Of a DNA stretch of 64,000 nucleotides, positions 42,201 to 53,064 are shown piece after piece (position 1 is the stretch's first letter; each line of letters opens with the position of its first letter). Source of the DNA: Amphiura filiformis (Eukaryota > Echinodermata > Ophiuroidea > Amphilepidida > Amphiuridae); the NCBI RefSeq assembly GCF_039555335.1, contig NC_092628.1, positions 62,388,735 to 62,452,734 of the forward strand, read 5' to 3'. The translations under genes and the position numbers were made by a program. Under the pieces are notes generated by a model. That model saw only the letters and a list, made by a program, of their open reading frames with translations. It did not search any database and was not told the DNA's origin.

Positions 42201-44818
42201 ATCACTAATTACGAAAAAGGTCCGCTATACCTAAGGTTCGATATCACTAATTTTGAAAAAGGTTCGGTATTTCTAAGGTTCGATATCACTAATTTTAAAT
42301 AAGGTTCGCTATCTCTAATTTTAAATAAGGTCCGCTATCACTAATTTATTGAAGGTTCGCTATCTCTAAGGTTCGCTATCACTAATTTAAAATAAGGTCC
42401 GCTATCTCTAATTTTAACAATTCCGGTATCCCTAAGGTTCGCTATCTCTAATTTTAAATAAGCTCCGCTATCTCTAAGGTTCGCTATCTCTAAGGTTCGC
42501 TATCTCTAAGGTTCGCTATCACTAATTTCAAATAAGGTTCGCTATCTCTAATTTTAAATAAGGTTCGCTATCTCTAATTTTAAATAAGGTTCGCTATCTC
42601 TAATTTCAAATAGGGTTCGTTATAGCGGTCCTTATTTAAAATTAGAGATAGCGGACCTTATTTGAAATTAGAAATAGCGGACCTTATTTAAAATTAGAGA
42701 TAGTGGACCTTATTTAAGATTAGTGATAACGAACCTTAGGTATAGCGAACCTTAATCGAAATTAGTGATACGATCCTTAGAGATAGCGAACCTTAATTAA
42801 TTAGGGATAGCGAACCTGAAACAAAATTAGTGATAGCGAACCTTAGGTTTAGCGAACCTTTATTAGAATTAGTGATAACGAACCTTAGAGATAGCGAACC
42901 TTCAATAAATTAGTGATAGCGAACCTTATTCAAAATTAGTGATAGCGAACCTTATTTTAAATTAGTGATAGCGAACCTTATTTTAAATTAGTGATATCGA
43001 ACCTTAGAACTAGCGAACCTTATTCTAAATTAGTGATATCGAACCTTAGAAGTAGCGGACCTTTTTTTTAGGTATAGCGAACCTTTTTCTCTATGAGAGA
43101 TAGCGGGATTCTGATCTCCATAGACTTTACACGTTAGTGATAGCGAACCTTAGAGATAGCGAACCTTAGAGATAGCGGACCTTAGAGATAGCGGGATGTC
43201 ACCTATGTTTGAAGCCAAAATTGATTGCTCTGTAAGTTTTGCGAAACTATGTTTTATCTGCAACATATGAGGAGAATGACCAAGTATCTGGGGATCTTTT
43301 GTGAGCGCTCGCTGATGCTAGCCTGGTTTTGGGAAAATGTTAATAGGATTTTATTTCACCATTCTTTACTAGTCAAGGACAAACCTTTTTGGTTGGGGCA
43401 TTATTATCTTTCTGGTTTACAACAGCAAGATGTTTCACCTTCATTTTGAATTGTTGGACATTTTTTAAAAATCTATTTTGTTTGGCACTATTTAAATACA
43501 AGGCTAATATGCCAAGCTCATATAGTTACCTTTGGGAGATGTGCCACTACATTCCCTGGTCTGGTAGTAGGATTCAGCAAATCATATCCAACTTCCTGAT
43601 AGATCTCCAGATATGAGACATGAATACTTGCATGTTCATAGCTGCTGGACTCTAACAATTTATACACTACAGATAATGCCCTGAAAAACGAACAAAAGAA
43701 CAGCAACCATTATAAAAAAATTGTTATTAAAAAGATTGTTACATGTATCTTGACTTCATTACAAAAAAAGCAAATCTCTGCAGCTGCCAAATACCTTGAA
43801 TACTTCTCATACATACAGGTCAAGCCAGAAAGAGGTTTAATTTGCTTTGAAGTCCTTGAACATTGATGACACAATCAAGCACAATGAGTTGATTGTGGCA
43901 CTAAATTACTTTTGCATTTTTTCAAGTAACTTTCTTTTTCATATTACCTTGATGCAAGACCCCGATCCTCATAGCGATGTGCTGCTCCCTCTATGGTGTA
44001 TGTTTTCCCAGAACCTGTTTGACCATATGCAAATATAGTGCCATTGTAGCCTCCTAGGAATCCTGAAATTGAAAGAGCAACACCTTATTTTATTGCTTTT
44101 GGTTACATGGTTAGGCCCTATTTCCCTGCTTTTCTGAGAATATGAAAGGAAAATCTAAATTTAACATTTTGATCATTATTTCATCACAATCCTATTTCAT
44201 AAACATATAGGCTTAGTATTTTAAACATGTGTCTATCTATTTTGTTCATACAGGCAGTTTCCCAGCAAACTTGACAACTAATTCTCAAAAATCCAAAACA
44301 CACCCAGTTGAATGAAACATATTGTTACTTTCCAAATAATATAAAAGAGAGTTTTGAGATTGCTCAACAAAATCATGTGTAATAAGTATTTGATTTGCAG
44401 ATTACTGAGTATAATCCACATAGATGTGTATCAGTACTGAAATTGTTTATTTTATATAATATACAATTTTGTGCACATTCCCAAATGTATAAGCACTGAC
44501 ATGTGTTTTTAGAGTGTAACTGTGTCTGACTTTATAAACACAACAAACCTACTATACATATTTTCTATGTGGAAAGACTGATCTCTTACCTTTGATAATG
44601 TTTGAAGCAACCACATCAAATACTTGTTGTTGTGTTGCAGTTGGGCCAAACACACTTGTAAATTCAAAGTCATGGATGGTAGTGGCATCTCTCCTCAGAT
44701 GTTGTACTAGACTTGGTTGATTGGGCAAACTTAGGCATACTTTCTGCTTGTCCCAGGTGTAGTGTTCAGAGGCTTTGGAAGTTGGCCTGATACGGGCATA
44801 AGCCTTTATATTTGCCAT
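26674..44818 (-). CDS. KIF6: Kinesin-9 family motor, KIF6-like (complete, 16 exons)
   Basis: Plus-end microtubule motor; kinesin-9 members are tied to cilia and flagella. Exons from ATG: 44590-44818, 43948-44062, 43530-43680, 40765-40979, 39878-40108, 39398-39528, 38802-38919, 38094-38202, 36675-36870, 36369-36534, 35367-35467, 34466-34601, 33921-34053, 32078-32323, 28990-30030, 26674-27285. All phases agree; they sum to 3930 bp, 1309 residues plus stop. The N-terminal motor has GQTGSGKT (90-97), NQRSSRSH (211-218) and DLAGSE (244-249). KIF6-type signatures are [34 protein letters not shown] and [10 protein letters not shown]. Charged coiled-coil-like segments follow, then a Ser/Asn-rich tail ending in an IQ-like [12 protein letters not shown]. 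Human KIF6 is roughly 800 residues, so this tail is long. ATG at 44818 gives the usual short lead [12 protein letters not shown]. Confidence 0.92.
27337..27399. repeat. Direct repeat copy 1 in a KIF6 intron
   Basis: acaaggaaaaaaaacaacca..ttctgatgatg..cactgcatcacatattt recurs at 28129-28193, about 790 bp away in the same orientation. Confidence 0.75.
27757..27925. repeat. Dispersed repeat copy 2
   Basis: Same family as 14399-14570 (gtttgcttgttgaa, gttatgtgggtatcagcag). Lies between the two direct repeats at 27337 and 28129. Confidence 0.6.
28129..28193. repeat. Direct repeat copy 2 in a KIF6 intron
   Basis: Partner of 27337-27399. The pair brackets a segment that includes the dispersed repeat, so it may be a long duplication or element ends. 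Confidence 0.75.
28990..30030 (-). CDS. KIF6: KIF6-like large tail exon (347 codons)
   Basis: A single 1041-bp open exon between ttgacaacag and gtgagtata, phase 0 at both ends. It begins [19 protein letters not shown] and becomes Ser/Asn/Gln-rich and probably disordered, with [16 protein letters not shown] and RSTLASSTV near the end. No known domain recognised. Confidence 0.8.
30191..30303. mobile_element. Short MITE in a KIF6 intron
   Basis: agggacgaaatcaaaactcgacc on the left is complemented by ggtcgagttttaatttcatccct on the right, with ggttgaccactggt/ggtcaaacactggt inside. Confidence 0.75.
30769..31925. mobile_element. Non-autonomous hAT element with 8-bp target duplication
   Basis: Ends CAGTGGCGG and CCGCCACTG, flanked by GACGCAGA at 30761-30768 and again at 31926-31933. 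About 1.16 kb, no transposase. It sits 152 bp downstream (in KIF6 orientation) of the 32078-32323 exon. Confidence 0.88.
32078..38202 (-). CDS. KIF6: KIF6-like neck and coiled-coil exons
   Basis: Exons 8-14. Heptad-like charged runs include [20 protein letters not shown] (exon 38094-38202), [20 protein letters not shown] (34466-34601), [20 protein letters not shown] (33921-34053) and the Lys/Arg-rich exon 32078-32323. [13 protein letters not shown] (36675-36870) is the conserved KIF6/KIF9 segment after the neck. Exon 36369-36534 must end at the weaker donor gtgggt to stay in frame; a stronger-looking gtaagg lies 41 bp upstream. Confidence 0.8.
32473..33630. mobile_element. DNA element with G/C-run ends
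   Basis: Inverted ends: tgcacccccgggggggggca..ctcga on the left and tgcgagtgccccccccgggcctgca on the right. Left inside are tandem units with ggaactgatcggccggccaaa followed by ggggtct; matching ggtctaaggaacggctag units lie near the right end. In a KIF6 intron. Confidence 0.65.
35059..35280. mobile_element. MITE in a KIF6 intron
   Basis: ctattcgctacttgca..ttatgcactatgtgc..ggagagcct on the left is complemented by aggctctccccgcacatagtgcataa..tgcaagtagcaaatag on the right. Confidence 0.8.
37162..37193. repeat. 32-bp direct repeat, left flank of the Penelope-like remnant
   Basis: caagtttgtgagaaataaga..gttaaacat here and at 37968-37999, identical over 32 bp. Either a long target duplication or element end repeats. 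Confidence 0.85.
37192..37880 (+). pseudogene. Penelope-like retroelement remnant
   Basis: A 195-codon frame contains [19 protein letters not shown], resembling the WVxNLSxxxLTxxExSLL segment of Penelope-like proteins. After a frame change comes [20 protein letters not shown] then [11 protein letters not shown], resembling their C-terminal EAIxIRxxxPxLNRDxGRYxLP end. The RT core between these is missing, so it is internally deleted. Opposite strand to KIF6, in its intron. Confidence 0.65.
37968..37999. repeat. 32-bp direct repeat, right flank of the Penelope-like remnant
   Basis: Second copy of the 37162-37193 sequence. Both copies lie beside a tatatgtgacc motif. Confidence 0.85.
38262..38285. 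repeat. (AAAC)n microsatellite
   Basis: Run of aaacaaacaaac in a KIF6 intron. Confidence 0.9.
38802..44818 (-). CDS. KIF6: KIF6-like motor domain exons
   Basis: Exons 1-7 encode residues 1 to about 396 and close the motor with [20 protein letters not shown]. Between helix alpha-4 (ending [10 protein letters not shown], residue 286) and HIPYRN (341) there is a 54-residue Arg/Ser-rich insertion (287-340, with [14 protein letters not shown]) split over exons 39878-40108 and 39398-39528. Other KIF6 proteins have only a few residues here. All nucleotide-binding motifs are intact. Confidence 0.9.
40190..40230. repeat. (TTAGA)n microsatellite
   Basis: Repeated attagattagattagatta in a KIF6 intron. 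Confidence 0.9.
41069..41357. mobile_element. tRNA-related element with TTAACCCTAACCC ends, copy 1
   Basis: Starts ttaaccctaaccccctga and ends ggcgggttagggttaa, an inverted pair. Internally, on - (41155-41225), there is a tRNA-like region with a B box (ggttcgaatccc). A second copy lies at 41391-42078. Confidence 0.65.
41465..41857 (+). repeat. tRNA-derived SINE inserted in the TTAACCC element
   Basis: The same tail (ggtcccaggttcaaatcctg to acctttctcatac) occurs twice, at 41470-41560 and 41764-41857. Only the second copy has the full tRNA-like head (41718-41791). Confidence 0.7.
41718..41791 (+). repeat. tRNA-like head of the SINE
   Basis: 74 nt with D stem GCTC/GAGC, perfect T stem CCAGG/CCTGG around TTCAAAT, and an acceptor stem CTGACTC/TGGTCAG with one mismatch. 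The anticodon arm (TCGG/CCGA with an 8-nt loop) is non-canonical, so it is more likely SINE than a working tRNA. Confidence 0.6.
42140..43196. repeat. Palindromic minisatellite (GGTTCGCTATCTCTAA family)
   Basis: The left half (to about 42622) repeats ggttcgctatctctaa with spacers such as ttttaaataa. From about 42623 the same motif runs in reverse (ttagagatagcgaacc). The whole forms a long imperfect hairpin of about 1.06 kb in the KIF6 intron between exons 3 and 4. The flanks resemble each other (catatgtttgagg, cctatgtttgaag). Confidence 0.9.
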
Positions 44819-45260
44819 GTTTCATTCTGTTGAAAGCAAGTTGACCGCATTTTTGACAATCTCACATTGTTTGATATCCACTAGAAAGGAAGAAAGGAAA
44901 TTAATCTTTAGAAAGCAAAACAATATAAACAAAAAACAACAACAATGGACAGCACAGTACAGTATTATTAGAGTTTCTTCATGCATGCAGTTAATGAGAA
45001 TCAACCTTTATTTTAACTATTAACTAGCAACTTTGCAGTCAGCTATAACCCCTACTTTGTTTGCCCCAAACTTTAGGAAAATGTGCTTTTGTCCCTGCTT
45101 CAAATACCCTACGGTACTATGTTTAGTTTTAAAGAATCGGATAGCAATGTGTTCACAGTATTTTTTGTTGTGGACCTGAGACACACCAAATTGCATTCTG
45201 AATACAAGGAATGTCCTTCTGATATCAAATAATTTAGATTTTTTGAAATTTGCGATATAA
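44819..45260. other. 5' flank of KIF6-like gene
   Basis: Upstream of the ATG on -. The region must hold the 5' UTR and promoter but no TATA or other element can be named. A dispersed repeat (45121-45260) recurs at about 46010-46135, sharing ttttttgttgtg.acctgag and ttctgatatcaaataattt. Confidence 0.4.
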
Positions 45261-45622
45261 GGCCAAAAAAAAATAATGTTGTGTTGCCCTCAAGTGGAAA
45301 AATGGGAAAGTTGGGTCGGGCGGTCGGATTTTTTTTTTTTTTTTTTTTTTTTTTAAACCTTAAAAAATCCCCTCAAATATTAAATAATGCTTCTTCAATT
45401 AGGGACATTTGTCAATTTTGACTTCTGGATACCTGTTAGACATCAATAAAAGACTAGTCTTTCAATATAATATTAATTTTAAGTGAAAAACATTGATTTT
45501 TTGAATAAATCTGTAAAAATCATCATTCAAAAAAAAAAAAAAAAAAAAAATTGCGACCCTGATTTTTCAGGATTTAGGACCGGACGGTTGAGGGCAACAC
45601 AACAATTTTTTTTTTTTTGGCC
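45261..45622. mobile_element. MITE with poly-A/poly-T flanks
   Basis: ggccaaaaaaaaataatgtt..gtgttgccctcaa on the left is complemented by ttgagggcaacacaac..ttttttttttttggcc on the right; inner T and A runs (about 45330, 45531) also face each other. Confidence 0.75.
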
Positions 45623-46413
45623 TAATACCAATTTTCTGGCAAATTATCAAAAATTGATATTTTTCATATTTTTGATATCTTTAGGCCTATGCTTAAGGGT
45701 AGAAGCAGCCAAAAAACCAATTTTCAATATTAAAATCAATATATTATTGAAAAATAACACTTTGATGTTTTGCAAAGGTTCATTTATACAAACCATATAC
45801 CGGTACTTTGAAAACTTGCTTGATTTATTGTTGTGAATGAGTTATGTACGTTTTTCCAACATAACTCAAGAACCACAGGACCTACAAAGTATATCTGTGA
45901 TATTTAAATTCTTCTACACACTCACTATGAAATGATCAATGCCCACTACCATTTGCAAGATGCTGTGAACTACCAAATCTAAACAGTTTAAAATAGTTGC
46001 TAATGCTAACCTTAAAGAATCGTTTTCACAATATTTTTTGTTGTGAAACCTGAGAGCACACCAAATTACTTTCTAAATACAACGAATATCCTTCTGTTAT
46101 CAAATAATTTTGATATTTTGAAATTCGCGATATAATACAAATGTTATTGCAAATTATAAAAAAAAATGATATTTTTGATATTTAACAGTCCTCAAAGTAA
46201 ACTTTATAAATTTGATAGTGTATGTAGTTTGGAGAAAAAGCCATCCATCATTTGAAAATTTTGACCTTTCGTATTGAAGATACACATTTTTTTCCTAAAA
46301 AGACCAAAACTTGTTACACATAGATTGTAGGTTGATGTTTTATACGAAGGATTTGTATTGGATTTCTAGGCCTGGTTTGTAAGATTCAATAGGTCTGAAA
46401 AGAGTTCAATAGT

Positions 46414-46556
46414 GATATAAAATTGGATCGGTTGAGCCCATATTTATTGGTCGAGCTATGTGTTTTAAAATATTGACGAGGCGTAGTCGAGTCCAATATT
46501 TTAAAACTCATAGCGAGACCAATAAATATTGGGCGTAAAAGCATCAATTTTATCAT
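46414..46556. mobile_element. Palindromic MITE
   Basis: tatttattggtcgagctatg..ttttaaaatattg is complemented by caatattttaaaactcatag..cgagaccaataaata around a short loop (acgaggcgtagtcgagt). Immediately right, ttatgttttggatccaa and ttggatccatcaaaacataa (46556-46609) form another small hairpin. Confidence 0.8.
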
Positions 46557-46609
46557 TATTATGTTTTGGATCCAATATTATCACAACTTGGATCCATCAA
46601 AACATAATA

Positions 46610-47690
46610 ATGGACAATAGTGGATCGACTGATCAATCAATGAATAAAAATATTAAAGCCATATTATAACATTTGCTGAGGAGGATGCCCTCACTGATTT
46701 TTTTAAAATTCATTTTTACACGATTATATTGTACTTTATTAAAACCAATATACCCTGCAAAAATCAAGATTCTAGGTGCTGTAGTTTTGTCAAAATCCGA
46801 GATTTTGAATAAAATGATGGAATCAGCGTTTTATTATTACGATAGAATTATTAGTCGAACGCATGTACGATGTTCATAACACATACGTACTACGTACACT
46901 GCGTGCGGGACGGTGATCTACAAAACAAAGGGTCATACCATAACATGACTGAAGGAGTGGTACGTATTGGCGACATACATGTATGCGGTGGTAGTAAATT
47001 CCAATTTTCTTTGCTTTGCCATAGTTGTTCGGCTCAAAAATAAAAGGGGATATATCTGACAGTAAAAGCTAACATTTTAGGGCAAAGAAATGCTAATCTA
47101 TTTTGTTTGAAAATGTTATAATATGGCTATAATAAAGTGACCGAATCCATGCCATATATCATATTAAGCTTAAAACTGTCATCAGTGCTGGCCGAGACAC
47201 TCACTAAATTGCATGGACAAAACTTTAAGTTCCATCCGGTTTACTGCCAGATTCAGGGCCGTACTAACACTGTTACTTTTTTATTTGGTGAGGATGACAA
47301 TTTTGACATTCTTGTTTGTTTACAAACAGAGCAGTAGACAAAAGACCTGTCAAAACTGTTCCAGTTGTCCAAACTCTCAAGTACGCATCAGAAGGATGGT
47401 CCACAATAGAGTGATTCACACAACATGAATAGGGCTTAATAACCACCATGGCCCATTGTTATTGTGCCTATAATGTTTTGCAGTAAACATTTGATGAGAG
47501 CATATCATGATATTTTAATCGTACATCGCACATTTACTGCATGACTTGTCTCTGATTTGCTGCAAATGAGGCAATCTACTGTTGCTGAGTGGAAATTTGT
47601 GAATGAACTTTGCGCCGTACGCGATCTTAGCTCCGACTTTGCAACAACACGGCAGTATCCGCTCGTCAGAGGTTTACTACAAAATATTAT
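46610..47690. other. Intergenic, nothing firm
   Basis: agccatattataacat (about 46660) and atgttataatatggct (about 47110) are an inverted pair bracketing about 0.45 kb; otherwise no gene or family recognised. Confidence 0.4.
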
Positions 47691-47692
47691 AG

Positions 47693-50182
47693 GCTTACAT
47701 ATCGCTCATTCTACAAAATCCGGTGCCAATAGCCTTTTTTCCATTCTTTGGTCCACAAAAACTTTGTCGAGCATTTAGGGCATCAAATATGTTGTTTTTC
47801 TGGTATTATTCCATCATCTTTATTCAAGCAATTTAAACATACAAATTTAAAAGAATAACGAAACCAACAAACATCCAAGACAACTGGGGCCTTTACTGAC
47901 CACCAGGCATGGCGTGAACGAAATACAAATTACACATACACAATCATTAAAACACCTAAAAAGATACAAAAAAATATAAATATATATTTTTTTTAAAAAG
48001 GTTAACCAACAAATTAATGACATTGATCATCAGGCGACAGATACGCCACCCTGGTAGGCTATCTGAGGATATTGACATTCCACTCTTTTTCATGTCTTGC
48101 CTGGAAGATGGAAAAGAAGAGGCGTGAAACCATTTTGGAGATGTCATTCCTCAGATCTTTGTATTTGATGTGCGACTTGGCTACATGCAGGGAGGCGGTT
48201 AAGACGAGTCTTGTTCGATTTTGTAATTAGACCTCTTGAACCAACCTCGAATGGAATGTAACTGCAATTGTAGCCAGTGTCAGAAATGTCGCCTACCAGG
48301 GAAGCATATCTGTCAACCTAAGCTTGTGAGACTTATCAATGTTCGTTTCAAAAGGCACGGTGAGTTCTAACAGAATGATTTTTTTCTCCTCCGGAAACGT
48401 TAACACAATATCGGGTTTTTGAACTGTGGGTATGACGTCAGGGGGAACCGTCCCCCCTGCAGTAAGGTACCCTTCAATGTCCGCCGTGATGAGAACACGT
48501 TTATTGAGAAAAAGTTGGCTGTTCTCCAGAGCGGTAATTATGATGCGGATGATGTTGTTATGACGCCAGAGGTACCGATCAAGCATATGGTTGCAGTTGT
48601 TCAAGATATGAAGAAGGGTACCCTTACATGCACAGAGGGGGCAGTTCCGTTCAGTCGTTTCCCCATTTATAGAGATTTGTGAAGGTGGGAAGGCTGTCAA
48701 TGGCAGCATTGATAGCAAATTTTAGCACGCTCTCCGGAAGACTGTACATAATAGATTTCCAAGTAAGATTTGTATTACATTCGTTTAAAAGTTTAGCTGT
48801 ATCCCCCTGAGTCACGAGTGGTTCCACAACCGACTTCCAGTAAATACTGGTGTCCTCTTTCAGAGTACTTTTGATCTTGGGTTTTGTTATTTTCCAAAGG
48901 TGGAGCTGATCGCCATCAGTAGATCTTTGATGGATCTGATCACATAAGGCTGACGGTGGAAGATTTTTTTTTTCCAAATAGCTTCTCTTTGCAGTTTCAG
49001 ATCAAGAGCTTTGTTGGTTGTGGAGTCACCCAGACATCGGGTTCTGCTATACGCTAGGCAGTGCGATGTATAGTAAATATCAGATACCCTGGGGATATCA
49101 AGCCCCTCGTTCATATGGACCAGCGCTATGTTGGAACCGTTTTTGGGTATCCCAAGCCATTTTTTCTCAACGAGATCTACACGGACATTATATAGTTTTC
49201 CATACTTTAAATGCTTTCTTCAGCCTGATTAACCCTTGCAAAGGCTCAAAAATCGCTAAAAATGCGTTTCCACAGCTCAAGTGTCACATCTAACCCTGAA
49301 TATTTTCTTTGAATAAATGCGATTTCTTTACATATTTGTTGTTTTTAATTAGATAACGCACCATCATATTGTTTATCAACATTATTTTTTAGTGATTAAA
49401 ATGTCTTGGTGTAATTCTAAAATAAATTGCACTTTCCACCAAAACGCTGTGAGCTACCTTACCCCTTTTTAACACACGTTATTGGAAAGAAGTAAAACAG
49501 AGGTATCAATGTAATTTTGCGGTTTTTGAAAGGAAACACTCATAGGTTTTTAAAAATCACAGTAAAAATTGTGATGCTGTAGCATTTTTGGCATAGAAAT
49601 GTTGTAAACATTGAAATTTCGACAGACCATGTTAAGATTGGTGAGCTACGTTACCAGGATTCTATAGTATGCACTTGTATTACATGTACTTCCTAATAAT
49701 ATGTGAAAGCTACCAGTGGTCGAACCCCATTTATATTAGAATTAACCGACATAACGTTCTAACGTTCGCAAATCACATTAAAACTTTAAAACCAGTGAAC
49801 TACGTTACTGTGAGCTACGTTACACACTCATTTAAGCATCTTCAAAACTTCTATGAAATGGTGAAATCTGTTTTACATTTCACTCAAGTGATCTTTAATT
49901 TGCTTTTTATGACCTTGGATTGAGTAAAACCAGCCCATTTTATAGTCGGTAACATAGCTCACATTACATTGAGTTTTATTTAGTGTTAAAAAACATCATG
50001 ACTTCCTGAAAGAAAAATATGTACCGTAAGTGGTGTTGGCAATCTTTTACATCTGAAAGTAGTGATACATTTACTTTTAAAAAACACAAAAAGCAGGTCT
50101 TTTTGAACAACTTTTATTTTTTTCTATTTTTTTAGTGGATTGGCATTTGGCACCGGATTTTGTAGAATGAGCGATATAGCCC
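47693..50182. mobile_element. Possible inverted-repeat element around a LINE fragment
   Basis: atatcgctcattctacaaaa..tccggtgccaa at 47699-47732 is complemented by ttggcaccggattttgtaga..atgagcgatat at about 50142-50177. The enclosed region holds the R2/NeSL-like fragment and a stretch (49440-49970) with repeated gtgagctacgttac. Confidence 0.45.
47990..49114 (-). pseudogene. R2/NeSL-like non-LTR retrotransposon 3' fragment
   Basis: Pieces in several - frames: NCPLCACKGTLLHILNNC (Cys/His zinc site) then RYLWRHNNIIRIII; KPDIVLTFPEEKKIILLELT, resembling the restriction-like endonuclease PD..E region; after a frame change SLVGDISDTGYNCSYIPFEV and GSRGLITKSNKTRL. Upstream pieces KALDLKLQREAIWKKKIF and WKSIMYSLPESVLKFAINAA belong to the same C-terminal half. 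Frameshifts and missing RT make it a dead fragment. Confidence 0.7.
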
Positions 50183-52016
50183 TACAGTGAAACTGGTATA
50201 AAAATTTTAAGCTTACTCACTGTATCATATCTTCAAATTGAAAGCTTCCCTTGTTTCGACTATCCTGTCATTGTTTCCATGATTGTGCACAGTGGCGTAT
50301 GTTCACTTTCTGTAAATTCGTCAGCATTGTCCTGGGTACCTTTTAAAATATAGTAAAAAAGCAGGATTTCTCACGGAGCGAAAAAAAAATCCTCAGCAGC
50401 GTCCTTGCCAACCATTATGTTACTAACAGCCCGTCTCCCATTAAGGGAGTGTTCAGAAATACTTTGGTGGGGGGCTGGAAAATATTTTTTCATGTCGAAA
50501 ATTTTTTAACCCCCCTCTTCGCGAACCCAAAACTTTTTGACCCCCCCTCTTAATGGACCTAAAACTTTTTGACCCCCCCCCCCTCATATAGGTTCAAAAC
50601 TATTTTGACCCCGCCCCCCCCATCATAATGTACCATTCTACTAATTCAATTCTACTACCATTCAAATGGCAGAGGAAACATATTAATGATACTAAAATTT
50701 GTATTCAAGTGCAATGAAATTGTACCCATGTCATTGATATACAGTATGTTGAATTGTGGAAATGTTTTAAAGTGGCATAACTAGTATGTTTACCATTTAT
50801 GATTGGAATCAGTGGCGCAAGCATTACAATTTAGGGGGTCGGGATGAGTGTATGTTGTTCTGGTTTTACTGGCAGTGGCGTAGATTTCTTTTTGACATGG
50901 GGGGATGGGGTTGAAAAAAGTATAATGAATCAAGTACCATTTGACGACAGAATAAGTGAACGGTTCAAATGCGCGCAAAAGTTTTTGCCATTTGGAAGCT
51001 AAGCGAATGAAATTTGATGCAAAAGTGGATTAAATACACGCGAAGCGCTCAAAAATTTGTACTTTGGGGGCTAAAATGGCCAAATATAAGCTTAATTTGG
51101 TCAGAAACACGCATACAGGCGTCAACATTGGGGAGATGATTGTATGGCCCATCCCCCTGGGATCTACGCCTATGTTTACTGGGACTTTTTGTTGTGACGA
51201 AGCGCGCAAAAACAAAAAAAAGATGCAAAAAAGACTATTTTAGCCCAAAATACAGGGGCGGTGCCAATTTTCTTGGTCGGGGGTGAATAAAATTTCGGGG
51301 GCACAGACGAAAAAAGAAATTGCAGTTGCAAATATATTTTATTTATTGGGACAAATGCATGCAAAAATTGTGTATTTCGCCCATAATGGGATGAAAATGG
51401 CTTTGTGACAATGTGCGCACACAGCGTGCAAACATTTTGTATTTCACACTATTTTGGCCCATGATCGGGTTGAATTTATATAGAAAAAGGTCTCCTTGCT
51501 CCTTTTCTTTGCCCTCCAGATTTTCTCTTTCATTTTTGTCAGAGGGTCACTTTTCTCTTTCATATTTTGTCAGGGGCCCTTCCACCCCCTGTCTACTCTA
51601 CTGCCGAAATGGTGTGTTTTGCTAATTGATGAGCCAGTTCCTCGGGCCACATCGCGTGATCGCCAAGCGCAAAATTTTGCAATTTTACCCTATTTGGGCC
51701 CAAAACACGGTGCTTTTTGATGTGCTAAAAAAAGTTGCACATGACAATTATGGCTTTATTTTTTCTTCTATTAGGATTTTTAGGGGATGTCCCCCATGGA
51801 AAAAATTAGGAGGGGGGCATGTACCCCGGTTCTCCAAGCTTCCTCCGCCTATAAATTGTAATGCAACATGATTTAGTTGTATATATGTCAGTGATAATAA
51901 ATTAATAATCTGTACTACAGCCTGTCTCAAAAAAAGTTGTGCAAGTGAAAAGCGCCCTCCTTGGCAATTAGAAAATACCGTTGTGGCATGATGCTTACAT
52001 CAACGTCACGGGCGTA

Positions 52017-52957
52017 GTCTTAGCTCTTAAATACCGTTTGTTCTGTTCAATTTGCTAGTTTTAATCTCGAGATATGCTTAGTTAACGACGAAAGGGTAAA
52101 ATCACAATTGTGCCACTTTTACTAGGGAAGAGAGCTTTGCATGTAAATCAGCGATAGCATCAAGTTTATCAAGAGTTCCTTCGTGAAATCAAAATTAGGC
52201 CTACACAATACAATTTTTTTTTACTGTTTTTACTATTTTATCATGATGCAGGAATAATGATTCTCTTTTTCCACAGAAAAGATAAATAAATATTTCACAA
52301 TCATTCTGCTGCAAAAATTAAATACACGTGCACCTCAATGATTTTATCATGGTAAATACTGTTCTCTTAGTCACTCAAGACATGTTAAAACACAAGCAAA
52401 TATTGCACACTAAGGTCCGTATGCACAAAAGAGTTAGAAAGTGTCTAAAGTTAGACTACCCGGTCTAACTGGAATTAAGTTCCACCGGGAATGGTCCTTT
52501 TATACTCTTATTTCCTTCCTAGAGTAGCTAGCAAATTCTAAAGATTTTAATGCAACGTTCAAAAATAATACAAAATAACTTTGTACAGTTCTATAGCAAA
52601 TGTAAAGGAAAATGTCCTTTCTCATGGTACTAAATTCCACTTAGATCAGGTCTAACTTTAGACCCGGTCTAACTCTTTTGTGCATACGGACCTTATTTTA
52701 TATTACTTGTTGGGAGAGAAATTAGACAAAATAATACACGCGCGCTGATGTTGATGCGAATTAATGCGTCTAATGCACGAGCCCCGAAGGGAGAGTGCAT
52801 TAGACGCATCAGCTATATCATTGATTTTACATGTACAGCTCTCTTCCCTAGTAAAAGTGGCACAATTGTGATTTGACCCTTTCGTTGTTAAATAAACATA
52901 TCTCGAGATTGCAACAAGCAAAGTGAACAGAACAAACGTCATTTGAGAGCTAAGACT
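52017..52957. mobile_element. Foldback element with about 120-bp arms
   Basis: agtcttagctcttaaatacc..tcacaattgtgccactttta on the left, complement of taaaagtggcacaattgtga..tttgagagctaagact on the right. Interrupted by the MITE at 52412. Confidence 0.75.
52412..52694. mobile_element. MITE with AAGGTCCGTATGCACAAAAG ends
   Basis: aaggtccgtatgcacaaaag..agttaga on the left and tctaactcttttgtgcatac..ggacctt on the right, nearly perfect. TA at both tips. Confidence 0.85.
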
Positions 52958-53064
52958 GCTTATGACCCCCCTACATATTTTCCAGCCCCCCACCAGAGTA
53001 TTTCTGAACACTCCCTAAATGAAGAGCGTCTATTGGCACAAAAAAGATAGCCCACTTTAGCCTT

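Larger units (their letters stand above)
50444..53016. mobile_element. Nested inverted-repeat element with AGGGAGTGTTCAGAAATA ends
   Basis: agggagtgttcagaaatact..tggtggggggctgg on the left is complemented by ccagccccccacca..agtatttctgaacactccct on the right. Inside are a second inverted pair (52017-52136 against 52837-52957) and a third element (52412-52694). Left-side sequence is rich in cccc runs. No transposase. Confidence 0.65.

Noticed and set aside
42140..43196. CRISPR-like array
   Set aside because: Unit spacing is irregular, orientation flips midway, spacers are not unique, and the genome is animal.
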